Origin: DAIOEK01 sp963721445
GTDB taxonomy: Bacteria > Chloroflexota > Anaerolineae > Anaerolineales > Anaerolineaceae
Length of the DNA stretch: 64,000 bases
Direction: 5' to 3'
Assembly (NCBI GenBank): GCA_963721445.1
Contig: CAVRIZ010000008.1
Location: 620,001-684,000 of the forward strand
Made by a program: the position numbers and the translations under genes. Shown piece by piece: positions 41,595-51,453 of the stretch. How positions within the stretch are numbered: position 1 is the stretch's first letter; every line of letters begins with the position of its first letter. The notes under the pieces were generated by a model. The model saw only the letters and a list, made by a program, of their open reading frames with translations. It was not told the origin of the DNA and searched no databases.

Positions 41595-42761
41595 ATGTCA
41601 AAAACTTTAAAGGTGATTCTGGTTCTGATTATCGTAATGGCGATTGCAGTGCCTACTGGAGTTGGGATTGTCAATGCGAATAAGATCCCTTCTTTTGAAA
41701 TTGTTAGCGTCGTCCCAGATGAGGTAGTGACCATCGAGACAAGTGATTTTCCAGAGGATATGAAGTTTGATGTTCTCATCGGTCGGTATGGAAATTTCGG
41801 CATGGATGGAACCAAAGTGGCTACGCAGGATTCCGGAAAAGGTGGAGCCTTCACCGCAACATATACTATTCCCGCGGATCTAAAAGGTGTTGAGAAGTTA
41901 TCAATCCGTCTTGAAAATAAGGAGACCGGATACTATTCCTACAATTGGTTTGAAAATGCAGTCATGCCCGCCAAAGATGAAACCGCAACCGCCATCCCTG
42001 CCGCCATCCCTGCAACCGCCGAGGAAGTAATATATCAACCCAGTTTCACCATTACCAGTGTCGAAATGGATAAGAATATCAGCGTGACTGGAAGTGGATT
42101 CCCCGTCGATCTGGAATATGATGTACTCATGGGGGTTTATGGATCGAGCGGAGTCGGAGGCGTGAAGGTTGCCACCCAGAACTCAGGTCCCAAGGGTGAA
42201 TTCAAGGCAACCTATACTATCCCGGCTGACTTTCAGGGCGCTTACAAAATAGTGATCTGCCTGGAAAGCACGAAATCGGATTACTATGCCTATAATTACT
42301 TTTTCAACGCTTCCTATCCTCTCCCGGATGCACCCAGTGTAGTGGAAGCCACAAAAGTAGAGCCTCCAGTCGCAACAGTTGCCAGTTTGGGTTATGAAGG
42401 ATACCCATCCTTCACGGTCACCTCAGTCAAAAAGGACGCATCTGTCGCGATCCAGGCAGAAAACTTACCAGCGGATGATACTTTCGATGTGTATATGACC
42501 GACTATATGGATGGTTCCGCAAAAATTGTAAAAGCGGGAACACTGGAAACCAAGAATGGTGGCAGCGCGGTCGCAACTTTTTCCATACCTGCTGAAATGA
42601 AAGGCGTGACGCAAATATCTGTCCGGTTATCTGGTCTTAAGAGCGGATTCTTTGCCTACAATTTCTTCTTCAATTCGGATTTCCCTGCCCCAGAATCAAC
42701 GCAGGCAGCCGTTCCAACAGAAGCGCCAGCTCCTACACCTGCCCCAACTGCGACTCCCTAA
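41595..42761 (+). CDS. Secreted protein with three copies of an Anaerolineae-type beta domain
   Basis: A 388-residue protein with an N-terminal signal or anchor helix (5-25), then three repeats of about 95-100 residues. Each starts PSFxIxSV, has an FDV or YDV strand (KFDVLIG, EYDVLMG, TFDVYMT), a central GGxFxATYTIPA-like strand and ends in GYYSYNWF/DYYAYNYF/GFFAYNFF followed by N. The linkers and the tail are Pro/Thr/Ala-rich. The same domain occurs twice in the LysM protein at 54794. The ATG at 41595 follows CAGGAGAAG. The domain is probably a small beta sandwich for surface binding; I know no named family. Confidence 0.85.
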   Translation: MSKTLKVILVLIIVMAIAVPTGVGIVNANKIPSFEIVSVVPDEVVTIETSDFPEDMKFDVLIGRYGNFGMDGTKVATQDSGKGGAFTATYTIPADLKGVEKLSIRLENKETGYYSYNWFENAVMPAKDETATAIPAAIPATAEEVIYQPSFTITSVEMDKNISVTGSGFPVDLEYDVLMGVYGSSGVGGVKVATQNSGPKGEFKATYTIPADFQGAYKIVICLESTKSDYYAYNYFFNASYPLPDAPSVVEATKVEPPVATVASLGYEGYPSFTVTSVKKDASVAIQAENLPADDTFDVYMTDYMDGSAKIVKAGTLETKNGGSAVATFSIPAEMKGVTQISVRLSGLKSGFFAYNFFFNSDFPAPESTQAAVPTEAPAPTPAPTATP

Positions 42762-42780
42762 TTAATATTCCGCAGTCAAG

Positions 42781-42820
42781 AATAACCTTGCCAGAAATGT
42801 CTATGGCAAGGTTATTTTAT
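42781..42820 (+). terminator. Intrinsic terminator
   Basis: A perfect 13-bp stem AATAACCTTGCCA/TGGCAAGGTTATT (42781-42793, 42804-42816) followed by TTATTA. Confidence 0.88.
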
Positions 42821-42826
42821 TACCCA

Positions 42827-42835
42827 TGCTACAAT
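42827..42835 (+). promoter_or_regulatory. Extended -10 promoter TGCTACAAT
   Basis: TG-C-TACAAT with the hexamer at 42830-42835, about 34 bases before the ATG at 42869. Confidence 0.65.
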
Positions 42836-42868
42836 TCAAAGATATTCCAGAACAAGTAGGATCCAGGT

Positions 42869-44491
42869 ATGAAATCATCCAAAAAGACGATCCTGATCAG
42901 CGTATTAATTCTATCTATCCTCGCTGGGATAACCTATTTTTGGGCAACTGCCATGGTCGATGCCATCTACGCGTACCGTTCTCCCATTTCATCTACTACC
43001 TCACCATTTATTGAGAGTACCAGTGAACCACTCACCCGACGTGTGGTTATTGTGTTGGTTGATGCCTTGCGGCTAGACACTGCAGACGATAAGGAAATCA
43101 TGCCGTTTCTGAATCAATTGCGAGAATCAGGCGCCTCAGCGATCATGCACAGCCAAACTCCATCCTTTTCTGCGCCCGGGTATTCCACCTTGCTGACGGG
43201 ATCCTGGCCATACATCAATGACGGTCCGGCTTTCAATTTGGAATATGAGGATATTCCCATCCTTACCCAGGACCAAATCTTCGCTGCCGCGCACCGCGGA
43301 AATCTGAAGACTGCGATTTCCGGTTATTACTGGTTTGAAAAGCTGGTTCCTTCAGAAGACGTCACCAAATCCTATTACACCGCAGGGGAAGATCGCCATG
43401 CGGATGACGACGTGGTTAGTCATGCCCTCCCCTGGTTGGATGATCCATCCATCAGCCTGGTGCTTATCCACATCGACCAGGTGGATTACGCAGGTCATCA
43501 TGAAGGGGGTGCCAAGAGCATTGCCTGGAAAGAAGCAGCTCGACGGTCAGACGACCTCATCAAGGAAATCACGGAAAAACTGGATCTCACTCAAGACACC
43601 ATCCTTGTGATCAGTGACCATGGGCAGATCGATCCGGGAGGACATGGCGGACATGAAAACGTCGTACTAACCGAACCTTTTGTGATCAATGGATCAGGTA
43701 TCCTCCCGGGCAAGTATTACGATATCCAGATGATCGATGTCGCACCCACAGTTGCGGGTTTACTTGGTCTTTCCCTCCCCGCATCTGCACAGGGGAAACC
43801 TCTCTTTAGAATTTTGAACATGTCAACGCAGGATCAGGCATCCTACCAGGAACAACAAACAATTCTGCAAAACAACTTGTCTGCGGTCTATGCCAAGGCC
43901 ATTCATATCCCTGATATCACAACCGGGTCCGACGCGATCAGTACGCTACGACAAATGAGGCTGACAAAAGAGAGAATTGCACGAGGAATCCTTCCCCTTA
44001 GCTATATTGTGGGGCTCCTATTCTTCTTTTTCTATCGAAAAACTAATATTGGGTCTGTTCTTGTGGGAAGTTTGGTTTTCTTGCTGATATTCAACTTTCG
44101 ATATCTACTCCTCGATGGCAGATCCTATTCCTTCTCGACCATCGATACCCCAACTAATTTGATCCTGTATATCGCTGTCACTTCATTAGTTGCCCTGGCA
44201 GTTGCCAGCCTGGTCTATCTGTGGATGAATCGACGACGAGGATCAACGATTGCGGATACCATTCAAGCGGAGCTATCTTTCGCGATCAGTTTGGATTGTC
44301 TCTTGCTGATTCCCCCGATATGGCATGCCTGGTGGAATGGGATTCTTCCCACCTGGACTTTGCCTGATTTCAGGGTTTATTTCGTTGGGTTATTTTTCCT
44401 TATCCAACTTCTGATCGTCTCTGTCGCGGGAATCCTATTCGCTTTTTTTACGGGTTTATTCCAGCGTATCATACACAAGCCTGTCCAGTAA
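42869..44491 (+). CDS. Alkaline-phosphatase-superfamily membrane phosphodiesterase (PIG-O/PIG-N-like)
   Basis: A 540-residue protein. A signal anchor (about 8-28) is followed by an extracellular metal-dependent domain (55-300) with RRVVIVLVDALRLDT, the nucleophile region QTPSFSAPGYSTLLTG, HIDQVDYAGHHEGG and VISDHGQIDPGGHGG, all typical of the type I phosphodiesterase / GPI ethanolamine-phosphate transferase group. The C-terminal 170 residues form five membrane helices. It likely transfers or removes a phosphodiester-linked group on a lipid or glycan. Single gene, convergent with the methyltransferase gene. Confidence 0.9.
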   Translation: MKSSKKTILISVLILSILAGITYFWATAMVDAIYAYRSPISSTTSPFIESTSEPLTRRVVIVLVDALRLDTADDKEIMPFLNQLRESGASAIMHSQTPSFSAPGYSTLLTGSWPYINDGPAFNLEYEDIPILTQDQIFAAAHRGNLKTAISGYYWFEKLVPSEDVTKSYYTAGEDRHADDDVVSHALPWLDDPSISLVLIHIDQVDYAGHHEGGAKSIAWKEAARRSDDLIKEITEKLDLTQDTILVISDHGQIDPGGHGGHENVVLTEPFVINGSGILPGKYYDIQMIDVAPTVAGLLGLSLPASAQGKPLFRILNMSTQDQASYQEQQTILQNNLSAVYAKAIHIPDITTGSDAISTLRQMRLTKERIARGILPLSYIVGLLFFFFYRKTNIGSVLVGSLVFLLIFNFRYLLLDGRSYSFSTIDTPTNLILYIAVTSLVALAVASLVYLWMNRRRGSTIADTIQAELSFAISLDCLLLIPPIWHAWWNGILPTWTLPDFRVYFVGLFFLIQLLIVSVAGILFAFFTGLFQRIIHKPVQ

Positions 44492-44512
44492 ATCAGTTCA
44501 AAGTCAATTTCA

Positions 44513-45076
44513 TCAGCGGCTGCTCTTCCTGGCAACGATGGAAGCAATGGCTTTTTCGTGACCATGATCGGACTCAAACCAGCCCTCCCGGTAATCCAGG
44601 ATGTCCCAATCTTGAAAATAAGCTTTTAATTCACCGGGACGTAATAAATGCTCTGGGGTAATATCCGGTCTGAATTTCAACATCTCGGCAGTCAGAGTCT
44701 CAAAAATAACCAACCCGCCTGGAATTAACGTTGTTCGATACTGATCCATCAATCCCCAATCCAAAAAGTAAAAATGGCTTATGAGGGAAAAATAATTCTC
44801 GGGCAGGGGGAAATTACTCAGGTCTGCCCGAATCACTCTTACATCTGGAAATGAATACTTCATGTGGCGTACAGCCATTTGAGATAGGTCTGAAGCGAAG
44901 ACCCGATAACCACAACTCATCAAGAATGGAAGGTTGCCTCCCAAACCTGCAGCAACCTCGAAGCAAGCTCCGCCGTGACCTAATAGTGCGGAATGGTCGA
45001 CCAACCATTTCCGCGGGGTGCAAGGTTCATTGCCAATTCTTTTTAAGTATTGTTCGTCCCAATCTGTTTTCGTCAT
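44513..45076 (-). CDS. Class I SAM-dependent methyltransferase
   Basis: A 187-residue Rossmann methyltransferase. It begins DWDEQYLKRIG, like the TehB/thiopurine-methylase-type group, with motif I CFEVAAGLGGNLPFL (about 38-52), ASDLS (motif II), RADLSNFPLP and GGLVIFET. The substrate is unknown. Divergent from the MFS gene; both appear to use an overlapping -10 palindrome. Confidence 0.9.
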   Translation of the reverse strand: MTKTDWDEQYLKRIGNEPCTPRKWLVDHSALLGHGGACFEVAAGLGGNLPFLMSCGYRVFASDLSQMAVRHMKYSFPDVRVIRADLSNFPLPENYFSLISHFYFLDWGLMDQYRTTLIPGGLVIFETLTAEMLKFRPDITPEHLLRPGELKAYFQDWDILDYREGWFESDHGHEKAIASIVARKSSR

Positions 45077-45106
45077 CCATCCACCTGAATGCAGCCTATT
45101 TCGAGG

Positions 45107-45114
45107 ATTATAAT
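45107..45114. promoter_or_regulatory. Symmetric bidirectional -10 element
   Basis: ATTATAAT reads identically on both strands and gives TATAAT in each direction (45109-45114 plus, 45112-45107 minus). It lies between the methyltransferase start (45076) and the MFS start (45144). Confidence 0.7.
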
Positions 45115-45143
45115 AAAACTAGATCAATGATGATTCAATCCTT

Positions 45144-46379
45144 ATGATAGCAGATACCCCCAATCAGACCAGCCAGGGAACTTTTGCAGCCTTGCAACAG
45201 CCAAATTATCGGCTGTGGTTTTTTGGTCAAATGGTCTCTCTGATTGGAACCTGGATGCAATCCACTGCTCAGGGATACCTAATTTACTCTCTGACAGGGT
45301 CAGCAGCTTCTCTGGGTATCATTTCGTTTATATCTGGTGTGCCAACCTGGATCTTCACGCTGTATGGTGGGGTTATCGCAGACCGGATATCGCGCCGGAC
45401 ACTTCTCATTATCACCCAGATCATGATGATGATGCTGGCATTAATCATGGCAGCGCTTGTATTCACCAATTTGATCCAACCCTGGCATATTGGCGTGCTC
45501 GCTTTTTTCCTTGGGGTGGCCAACGCGTTTGACGCGCCAACCCGATTATCCTTCATCCGTGAATTGGTAAACCGGGATCAGATGACCAATGCCATCGCGC
45601 TCAATGCGACCATGTTCAACATCGGAACGATCATTGGTCCCGCAATCGGCGGCTTGACCTACGCCGCATTTGGCCCTGGTTGGTGCTTTACCATCAACGG
45701 TATTTCATTTCTTGCTGTGATCTACAATCTTGCCCGAATGAAATTAGAGAAGCAGATTGCCTCCAGCACCACGAAGAATACCCTGGCAGAATTAAAAGAA
45801 GGAATAAAATATGTTCGGAATCATAAGGTGATCCGAGCATTGATCTTCAACCTGGGTTTCATCAGTATGTTTGGATTTGGACTGGTTGCCCTATTACCTG
45901 CCTGGGCGGTGGCAATTCTGCATGGTGATGTGACAACGAACGGCTGGCTGCTTTCTGCGCGTGGAGTAGGATCCCTGATCGGAGCGCTGATCCTGGCATC
46001 ATTAGGTGCCAGGCAGATCCGCGGAAAACTTTGGGCGGTTTCCAGCCTGATCGTGCCGGTGATGTGGATCCTCTTCTCCTGGGTTACCAATCTGGCTATG
46101 TCTCTGGTATTGATCGGTGTGGTTGGTCTGTTCATCATCATGACAGTCAATCTGACTAACGCAATGGTTCAGACACAGGTGGAAGATTCGCTTCGGGGTA
46201 GAGTCATGGGCATTTACACCATGATCTTCTTCGGATTGACCCCGGTGGGTTCCCTATTGGCTGGATTCCTGGCGGAACGGGTGGGTGAACAATGGACAGT
46301 CACTATCAGCGGGATTGCCCTGCTGGCAGTCTCCGTTTTTTCCTGGTTTAAAATGCCTTACCTGAGAAAACTTGGTTGA
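45144..46379 (+). CDS. MFS transporter (EntS-like, DHA3 type)
   Basis: A 411-residue exporter with about 12 membrane helices. The start FAALQQPNYRLWFFGQMVSLIGTWMQS is characteristic of the DHA3/enterobactin-exporter-like branch, followed by GGVIADRISRR. The second half has a weaker motif A. The substrate cannot be assigned. Stand-alone gene, divergent from the methyltransferase gene; a short hairpin without T-tract (46389-46413) follows the stop. Confidence 0.93.
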   Translation: MIADTPNQTSQGTFAALQQPNYRLWFFGQMVSLIGTWMQSTAQGYLIYSLTGSAASLGIISFISGVPTWIFTLYGGVIADRISRRTLLIITQIMMMMLALIMAALVFTNLIQPWHIGVLAFFLGVANAFDAPTRLSFIRELVNRDQMTNAIALNATMFNIGTIIGPAIGGLTYAAFGPGWCFTINGISFLAVIYNLARMKLEKQIASSTTKNTLAELKEGIKYVRNHKVIRALIFNLGFISMFGFGLVALLPAWAVAILHGDVTTNGWLLSARGVGSLIGALILASLGARQIRGKLWAVSSLIVPVMWILFSWVTNLAMSLVLIGVVGLFIIMTVNLTNAMVQTQVEDSLRGRVMGIYTMIFFGLTPVGSLLAGFLAERVGEQWTVTISGIALLAVSVFSWFKMPYLRKLG

Positions 46380-46534
46380 TCTGTCTGTCTGGCAGATAAT
46401 GCACGTCTGCCAGAGCCAATTCTGATTAATACTTAAACAACCATTGATATCTGCGATAATCCACATTTCGGGCTAAATACTGTTCCAGAATTATATCGCT
46501 CGGTATATTGTTGAACGAATCAAAGAGATTACTC

Positions 46535-47899
46535 TCATAATTCGAACTGTATGGCATAGAACAAACCCCCGTGATTGGCGTAAGTGCGTTGAATTCCGCT
46601 GACAATCCGGGTCACGCCGAAAATGGAACCGACAATGAGCATAAGACTGAGGACACCAAAAGCGATCCATTTCCGAAAATCCTGCTTTGGGAAGGGATAA
46701 TTGAATATTGTCCGGATGGCTACCAGTGCCAGGATCGTCAGTGAGGGTATGGACGCCCGCATACAAAAATCATTGAAAACGCCGCTATGGTAAAAAGGAA
46801 TCAGCAGGAGGGGAATTAGGGCAACCAGAAGAATTGGTCTGACCATGGCGTTTTTCCAATTGAGAAGTAGCAGGAGAACGCCCAGTAGTAGGAATTCGAA
46901 AACGATAAAGAGTAAATAGGTCGGAAGCCAGTTTTTGGTAAAAGACCAGATCCAACCGTTGTATCCGACGGAGGACCGGTTGATGGAATAATAAACTATC
47001 ATAATCAATCCGATGACCACCGATGGGAGGATATTTGTAAACGTGAGGAATTCTTTCCATTTTCTTCGGTCAGACAGGAAGAACCAGACCATGATCGGTG
47101 TTAAGCCGAGGAATATCCATGGCGCCCACAATAAGGTCAATGCCCAGATAAATCCAATATATCCCCGCCCGGATTGTTGAACCAGGCACCAAAGAACCAT
47201 ACCAGTGACTACCCAGGCCGGGATAGCCTGCTGGGGAACGAAGAAAAGCAGGTCAGAATTTCCCTGGTAGCTAAGTGTCTGACTCCACGGTCCGATATAG
47301 CCTGCCAGCACTGGCAAGCGGCCAAATACACTCAACCACCCAAGGATATCCATCCCACCAAAGAGGATGAATAGGATAACCATCCAAAAAGGGTATTTTC
47401 CTTTGGTAAATGAGAGAAAAAAATAAAAGGCAATCAACACGCCGAGCAGGGTGTAGAAAAATTGAAATATATTCGCAGCATCGAAACCAAAAGCCTTACC
47501 GAATAAACCCGCCGGCAGGTAATACCCGAGATAATAGACCAACACATACGCATCTTTCGCGGTCATATGCTGAATGATCGGCCAATCCTGGTTGATCAAA
47601 TGTCCCAGGATTAGGTTATGCTTTTTATAATCCCCCACCTGATCTGCAAAATGCCCAACACCTGAAAAAAGGATCCAACCGATGATCACGATTATCGCAA
47701 GCATCAATCCAATTTGATTGACCTGCCATCCAGGAGATTGTGTTTTCTTGTTTTGATCGATCTTTTGCCATGTAATTCCATATGCGATTATAAGTACACC
47801 TATGGAGAGAATCGCTAATGGAAAGCGTAACCAACCTGCGATAAAGATCAGGTATGGGATTAACAGATATAGCGACAGCCAGCCTGAGGATTTTCCCAT
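46535..47899 (-). CDS. Polytopic membrane protein of unknown function, possible GT-C type
   Basis: A 454-residue protein with about 12 membrane helices and few soluble loops. The first extracytoplasmic loop has FADQVGDYKKHNLILGHLINQDWP, with acidic residues where GT-C glycosyltransferases carry their catalytic Asp. This is only a weak resemblance. The C-terminal part has short cytoplasmic loops rich in Arg/Lys. I do not recognise a named family. Not in an operon; a 135-bp gap to the convergent MFS gene shows nothing further. Confidence 0.8.
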   Translation of the reverse strand: MGKSSGWLSLYLLIPYLIFIAGWLRFPLAILSIGVLIIAYGITWQKIDQNKKTQSPGWQVNQIGLMLAIIVIIGWILFSGVGHFADQVGDYKKHNLILGHLINQDWPIIQHMTAKDAYVLVYYLGYYLPAGLFGKAFGFDAANIFQFFYTLLGVLIAFYFFLSFTKGKYPFWMVILFILFGGMDILGWLSVFGRLPVLAGYIGPWSQTLSYQGNSDLLFFVPQQAIPAWVVTGMVLWCLVQQSGRGYIGFIWALTLLWAPWIFLGLTPIMVWFFLSDRRKWKEFLTFTNILPSVVIGLIMIVYYSINRSSVGYNGWIWSFTKNWLPTYLLFIVFEFLLLGVLLLLLNWKNAMVRPILLVALIPLLLIPFYHSGVFNDFCMRASIPSLTILALVAIRTIFNYPFPKQDFRKWIAFGVLSLMLIVGSIFGVTRIVSGIQRTYANHGGLFYAIQFEL

Positions 47900-48051
47900 C
47901 CCAATCGGATGGAATCATCCAACTGCGGTTGATTATTCGGTCAGGAATTGGTGTCGCATGTACCCCGCATAATTGATCCGATCCTTTCCCATCCATTCTA
48001 ATCGAAGAGCATAATTAGTATATAGCAGATGCCATTACAATAACCTCATAT

Positions 48052-48078
48052 AAAAAACGCGCCTGCGGGGGCGCGGAG
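48052..48078 (-). terminator. Intrinsic terminator of the minus-strand catabolic run
   Basis: CGCGCC/GGCGCG stem (48070-48075 and 48058-48063 read on the minus strand), followed by six T residues. It lies about 20 bp after the restored stop of the UroD-like gene. Confidence 0.85.
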
Positions 48079-48098
48079 AGAGATATCGCCTGGATTAA

Positions 48099-49218
48099 TT
48101 ATGAACGCTTCCCGAACTCTCTGGCATATCGATATAGTGCAATTACATTTTCCGGCTGGTATATCCGGTTCGAGGTGATTCGCCGGAGCAAGGATATATC
48201 CACCATCTTTTCCAAGTTGCTGTATTCGAAGTTTCACCTCATCGGCGACTTGCTGTTCACTCCCTCTCAGCGCATCTCTAATGTCAATTGCACCCATAAA
48301 ACTGATCTGATTCCCGTATTCCTCTTTGATTCTATCCATATCCATGCCAGGGATCGGTTCCAATCCATGGAATACATCCACACCGAGAGAAATGAACCGG
48401 CTAAGGAACGGTTCCATGTTGCCATCCGAATGAAAGAGCACTTTGCACCCCGGTGCAGCCTGATGGATCATATCGATCATCCGTTTATAAGAAGAGTAAA
48501 AAAATCGGTCAAAAGTTCGAGGGGAGATAAACGGCCTGGACGAAGCATAATCGTCACCGGGGAGTTCGATGATATCCAGATAATTCCCCACTTCAGTAAG
48601 ATAGATCTCCAACAATTTACACAGGGTGTCTGTTACCTTTTGAATCAATACCGTTGGCAGCTCTTCTTCATAGGCTAGATCATTTAAAAAGTTTTCGGTT
48701 TTTCGTAAGGCGCAACATCGTGCGAACACCCCATGCGAATCAAACGCCCTCCCCACCACGGCGAAATTTGTCTGTTCTTTCAAAAACTTTGCCTGCGACG
48801 AAAATTCCTCCAACTGCATATATTTCCACACAGTAGGAAAAGTATAGGAATCAACATCTTCAACCGTTCCAGTAGCCAATGGATGCTCGACCGCCGACAA
48901 GTACAGCCCGTTCTGTTCGTACCGGATCCCCCAGGCATCCCGACCTCCACCCAGGGTTGGTCCACCAAGGTCGGTGAACCCGCAATCAACATATCGAACA
49001 TCGATATCCAATGCGTCCAGAATCCGCTCATCATAATAATTGATCGTATGATGTTTATTGCGTCGAAAAGGTAGTACTGGTGAGTCTAGCTGTAGCAACT
49101 TGATTAATTGGAAATAAAGCTCATCCGTCACTCCATAGGCGCTTCCCCAGAGCGCAGTTGGAATAAAATCTGGCTCCTCATGATTGATTGCAGTGAGTAC
49201 TCTCTCGCGATGATCCAT
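48099..49218 (-). CDS. Uroporphyrinogen decarboxylase-family protein, frameshifted near the end
   Basis: A (beta/alpha)8 protein of the URO-D superfamily, which includes corrinoid methyltransferases such as MtaA and CmuA. It has RERVLTAINHEEPDFIPTALWG, LFHSDGNMEPFL, and FHGLEPIPGMD. The apparent C-terminus after LEPDIPA is out of frame. Removing one base near 48151-48155 restores PAENVIALYRYAREFGKRS and a stop at 48099-48101, giving about 372 residues with a normal end. Metal and substrate unknown. It follows the ROK kinase gene in a minus-strand group with sugar-related genes, so a methyl-transfer or sugar-acid role is possible. Confidence 0.88.
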
Positions 49219-49372
49219 TCCCGTCCTTAAAAAACCCTATTCCCACTTACAACATCGATTCACACACAACCAAGGATATCTTAGCATCAAAACAAGATTC
49301 CCATCTCTTAAAAAATCTTCTAGTTGGAGACTATCCATTACAAACCCATATTCAGATCAAAACCTATGCAAG

Positions 49373-50347
49373 TTAAACAGCGCATAAATTATCGGCAGCC
49401 CAGCTAGCAAGACCCATAATTCCGGCATTATTCCCGAGCTGTGCCGGAACAATCTCCACCTGGTTTACCGGTACGACCGAGACTCTCTCCTGAACAGTTT
49501 TTCGAATTGGTTCAAAGAGCAATTCACCAGCCGAAGCCACACCCCCGCCCAACACCACTTTCCGGGGACTGATGGTGACCAGAATATTCGCGATGGCAAT
49601 ACCAAAATACATGCCCACTTGAGCATAGATTTCGCGAGCAATTGTGTCTCCCTGACTGGCGGCTCTGGCAATGATATCCGGTGTGATCTTATTCAGGTCA
49701 TAATTGACCAGTCTACCAATATCAGTCGTCAATCCTTGCACGATCGCCTTGAGACCTAACGCTGAGATGGCCGGACCGGACGCAAAGGCTTCCAGGCATC
49801 CATAATTGCCACAGCCGCAACGTGGACCGTTGTAATCAATGGTCTGATGACCTAACTCACCAGCCGTTCCTCCGATACCCATGTGCAGCTTCCCATTGAC
49901 AATTAACCCTCCACCAACGCCCGTTCCAATGGTGAAACAGGCAATCGTATCCGCACCTCGACCCGCGCCAAACTTCCACTCACCGAACGTGATGGCTCTT
50001 GCATCATTGAGAATTGCCACCGGCAATCCTGTCTGCTCTGCGATGGTTGATCGAACCGGTATATTTGTCCATTTACCCGGTAGATTTGGAAGAAAGACTG
50101 TAGTTCCACGTTCCAGGTCTAATAGCCCTGGCAGGCCAACCCCAATTCCGCCGATCTCAGCCATTATCACATGATTTTCTTCTACCACATGTAACGCCAG
50201 ATCGGACATTCGTCGCATGACGGCGGTATGACCATCCCGCGCAATTGTGGGAATGGACTGACTTGCGATCACTTCTCCTGCATCGAGGTCAACAATCCCT
50301 GCTTTGATGTTTGTACCGCCGAGATCTATGCCAATAAACTTCTTCAT
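49373..50347 (-). CDS. ROK family sugar kinase (glucokinase-like)
   Basis: A 324-residue ROK protein. ATP-binding FIGIDLGGTNIKAGIVD at the start, the sugar-binding ILNDARAITFGEWKFGAG and TIGTGVGGGLIVNGK are present, then the ROK zinc motif GHQTI...GPRCGCGNYGCLEA with one His and three Cys. It lacks the N-terminal helix-turn-helix of ROK repressors, so a kinase is expected; glucokinase, N-acetylmannosamine or fructose kinase activity cannot be separated. It lies 124 bp after the isomerase and 154 bp before the UroD-like gene. Confidence 0.94.
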   Translation of the reverse strand: MKKFIGIDLGGTNIKAGIVDLDAGEVIASQSIPTIARDGHTAVMRRMSDLALHVVEENHVIMAEIGGIGVGLPGLLDLERGTTVFLPNLPGKWTNIPVRSTIAEQTGLPVAILNDARAITFGEWKFGAGRGADTIACFTIGTGVGGGLIVNGKLHMGIGGTAGELGHQTIDYNGPRCGCGNYGCLEAFASGPAISALGLKAIVQGLTTDIGRLVNYDLNKITPDIIARAASQGDTIAREIYAQVGMYFGIAIANILVTISPRKVVLGGGVASAGELLFEPIRKTVQERVSVVPVNQVEIVPAQLGNNAGIMGLASWAADNLCAV

Positions 50348-50471
50348 GCGGACTCCTGGTTGATGGACTTGTAGGTTGATATCGATGCTCCCACCGGTTC
50401 TGGACTTGCAAATTCACTTTTCATAAATCCTATCATCGGGGATATTTCTTCCCTGATGTCGGGATTTCAAT

Positions 50472-51387
50472 TTATCGAATATATGGGCGTAGAACATCCC
50501 GGGCAATAAGGAAACCGGCTTTAACCAATTCTTCAGTTTGTTCAAAAGCGCGGTCCTCATGTTCAATGCTGACCACATAGTTGTATCCAAAACGATACAA
50601 CGCGCTGATGAACTTTCCCCAGTCCATGTCACCCAGACCTGGCAGCCGGGGCACATTCCATCCAAATCCGGTCGAGAAAGCGCCATTTTCATATAAACCT
50701 TCCCGATCGATGTGCAAGTCTTTGGCATGGACATGAAATATTTTACTTGCGAACTCCCGCACCACCCGTTCATAATCGATCATTTGCAGGATGAGGTGGG
50801 ATGGGTCGAGGTTAAGTCCAAAATTCTCATCGGGAATGATCTCCCACATCTTCTTCCAGATCGCAGGTGTACTTGCCAGATTGTGACCACCCGGCCATTC
50901 ATCGTACGAGAAAAGCATGGGGCAGTTTTCGATGCCGATTTTGACATGATGCTTTTTCGCAAAACTTACAATATCTGGCCAGACTTTGGCATATTCCTCG
51001 AAATTCTGCGGGACTGTTCTGTCTTTGTCTTTTCCAACAAACGTACCCACAACGGATACATCCAGCATTTCGGCTGCGACGATCACCTTTTTGAGATGAT
51101 CGATCACCCGTCCGCGATAGTCCAGGTCTCGAGAGAGTGGATTGGGATAATACCCCAACGAAGAAATGAACAGGTTCTTTTTGGCGACATACTTTTTGAT
51201 CTGGTTGGCACGGTCTTTATCGATAGGATGTTACATCGATCGTGGTGACCCCTGCATACCGCCGATTTGCTTTTTCAGGAGGCCAGCAGGCCAACTCGAG
51301 TGATTCAAACCCATTATCGGATGCCCAATCGGCAAATCCTTCCAAAGAATATTGAGGTAATGCGGCACTAAAAACACCCAGTTTCAT
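50472..51387 (-). CDS. Sugar phosphate isomerase/epimerase-like TIM barrel, frameshifted
   Basis: An AP-endonuclease-2-like TIM barrel (xylose isomerase-like). The gene begins at 51387 with MKLGVFSAALPQYSLEGFAD behind TGGAGGA. The frame stops at 51220-51223 (TATCGATAA). Removing one base yields DKDRANQIKKYV and joins it to the rest: VSVVGTFVGKDK, KIGIENCPM, NLDPSHL, FHVHAKDLH and VVSIEHEDR, with the His/Glu/Asp metal ligands of the family. The restored protein has about 304 residues. Sugar substrate unknown. Confidence 0.9.
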
Positions 51388-51453
51388 TTTTTCCTCCAGA
51401 AATGTGATTCAATACTTTTTCAAAAATTCTGCTTTAGTAAATGAAGGCTGATT

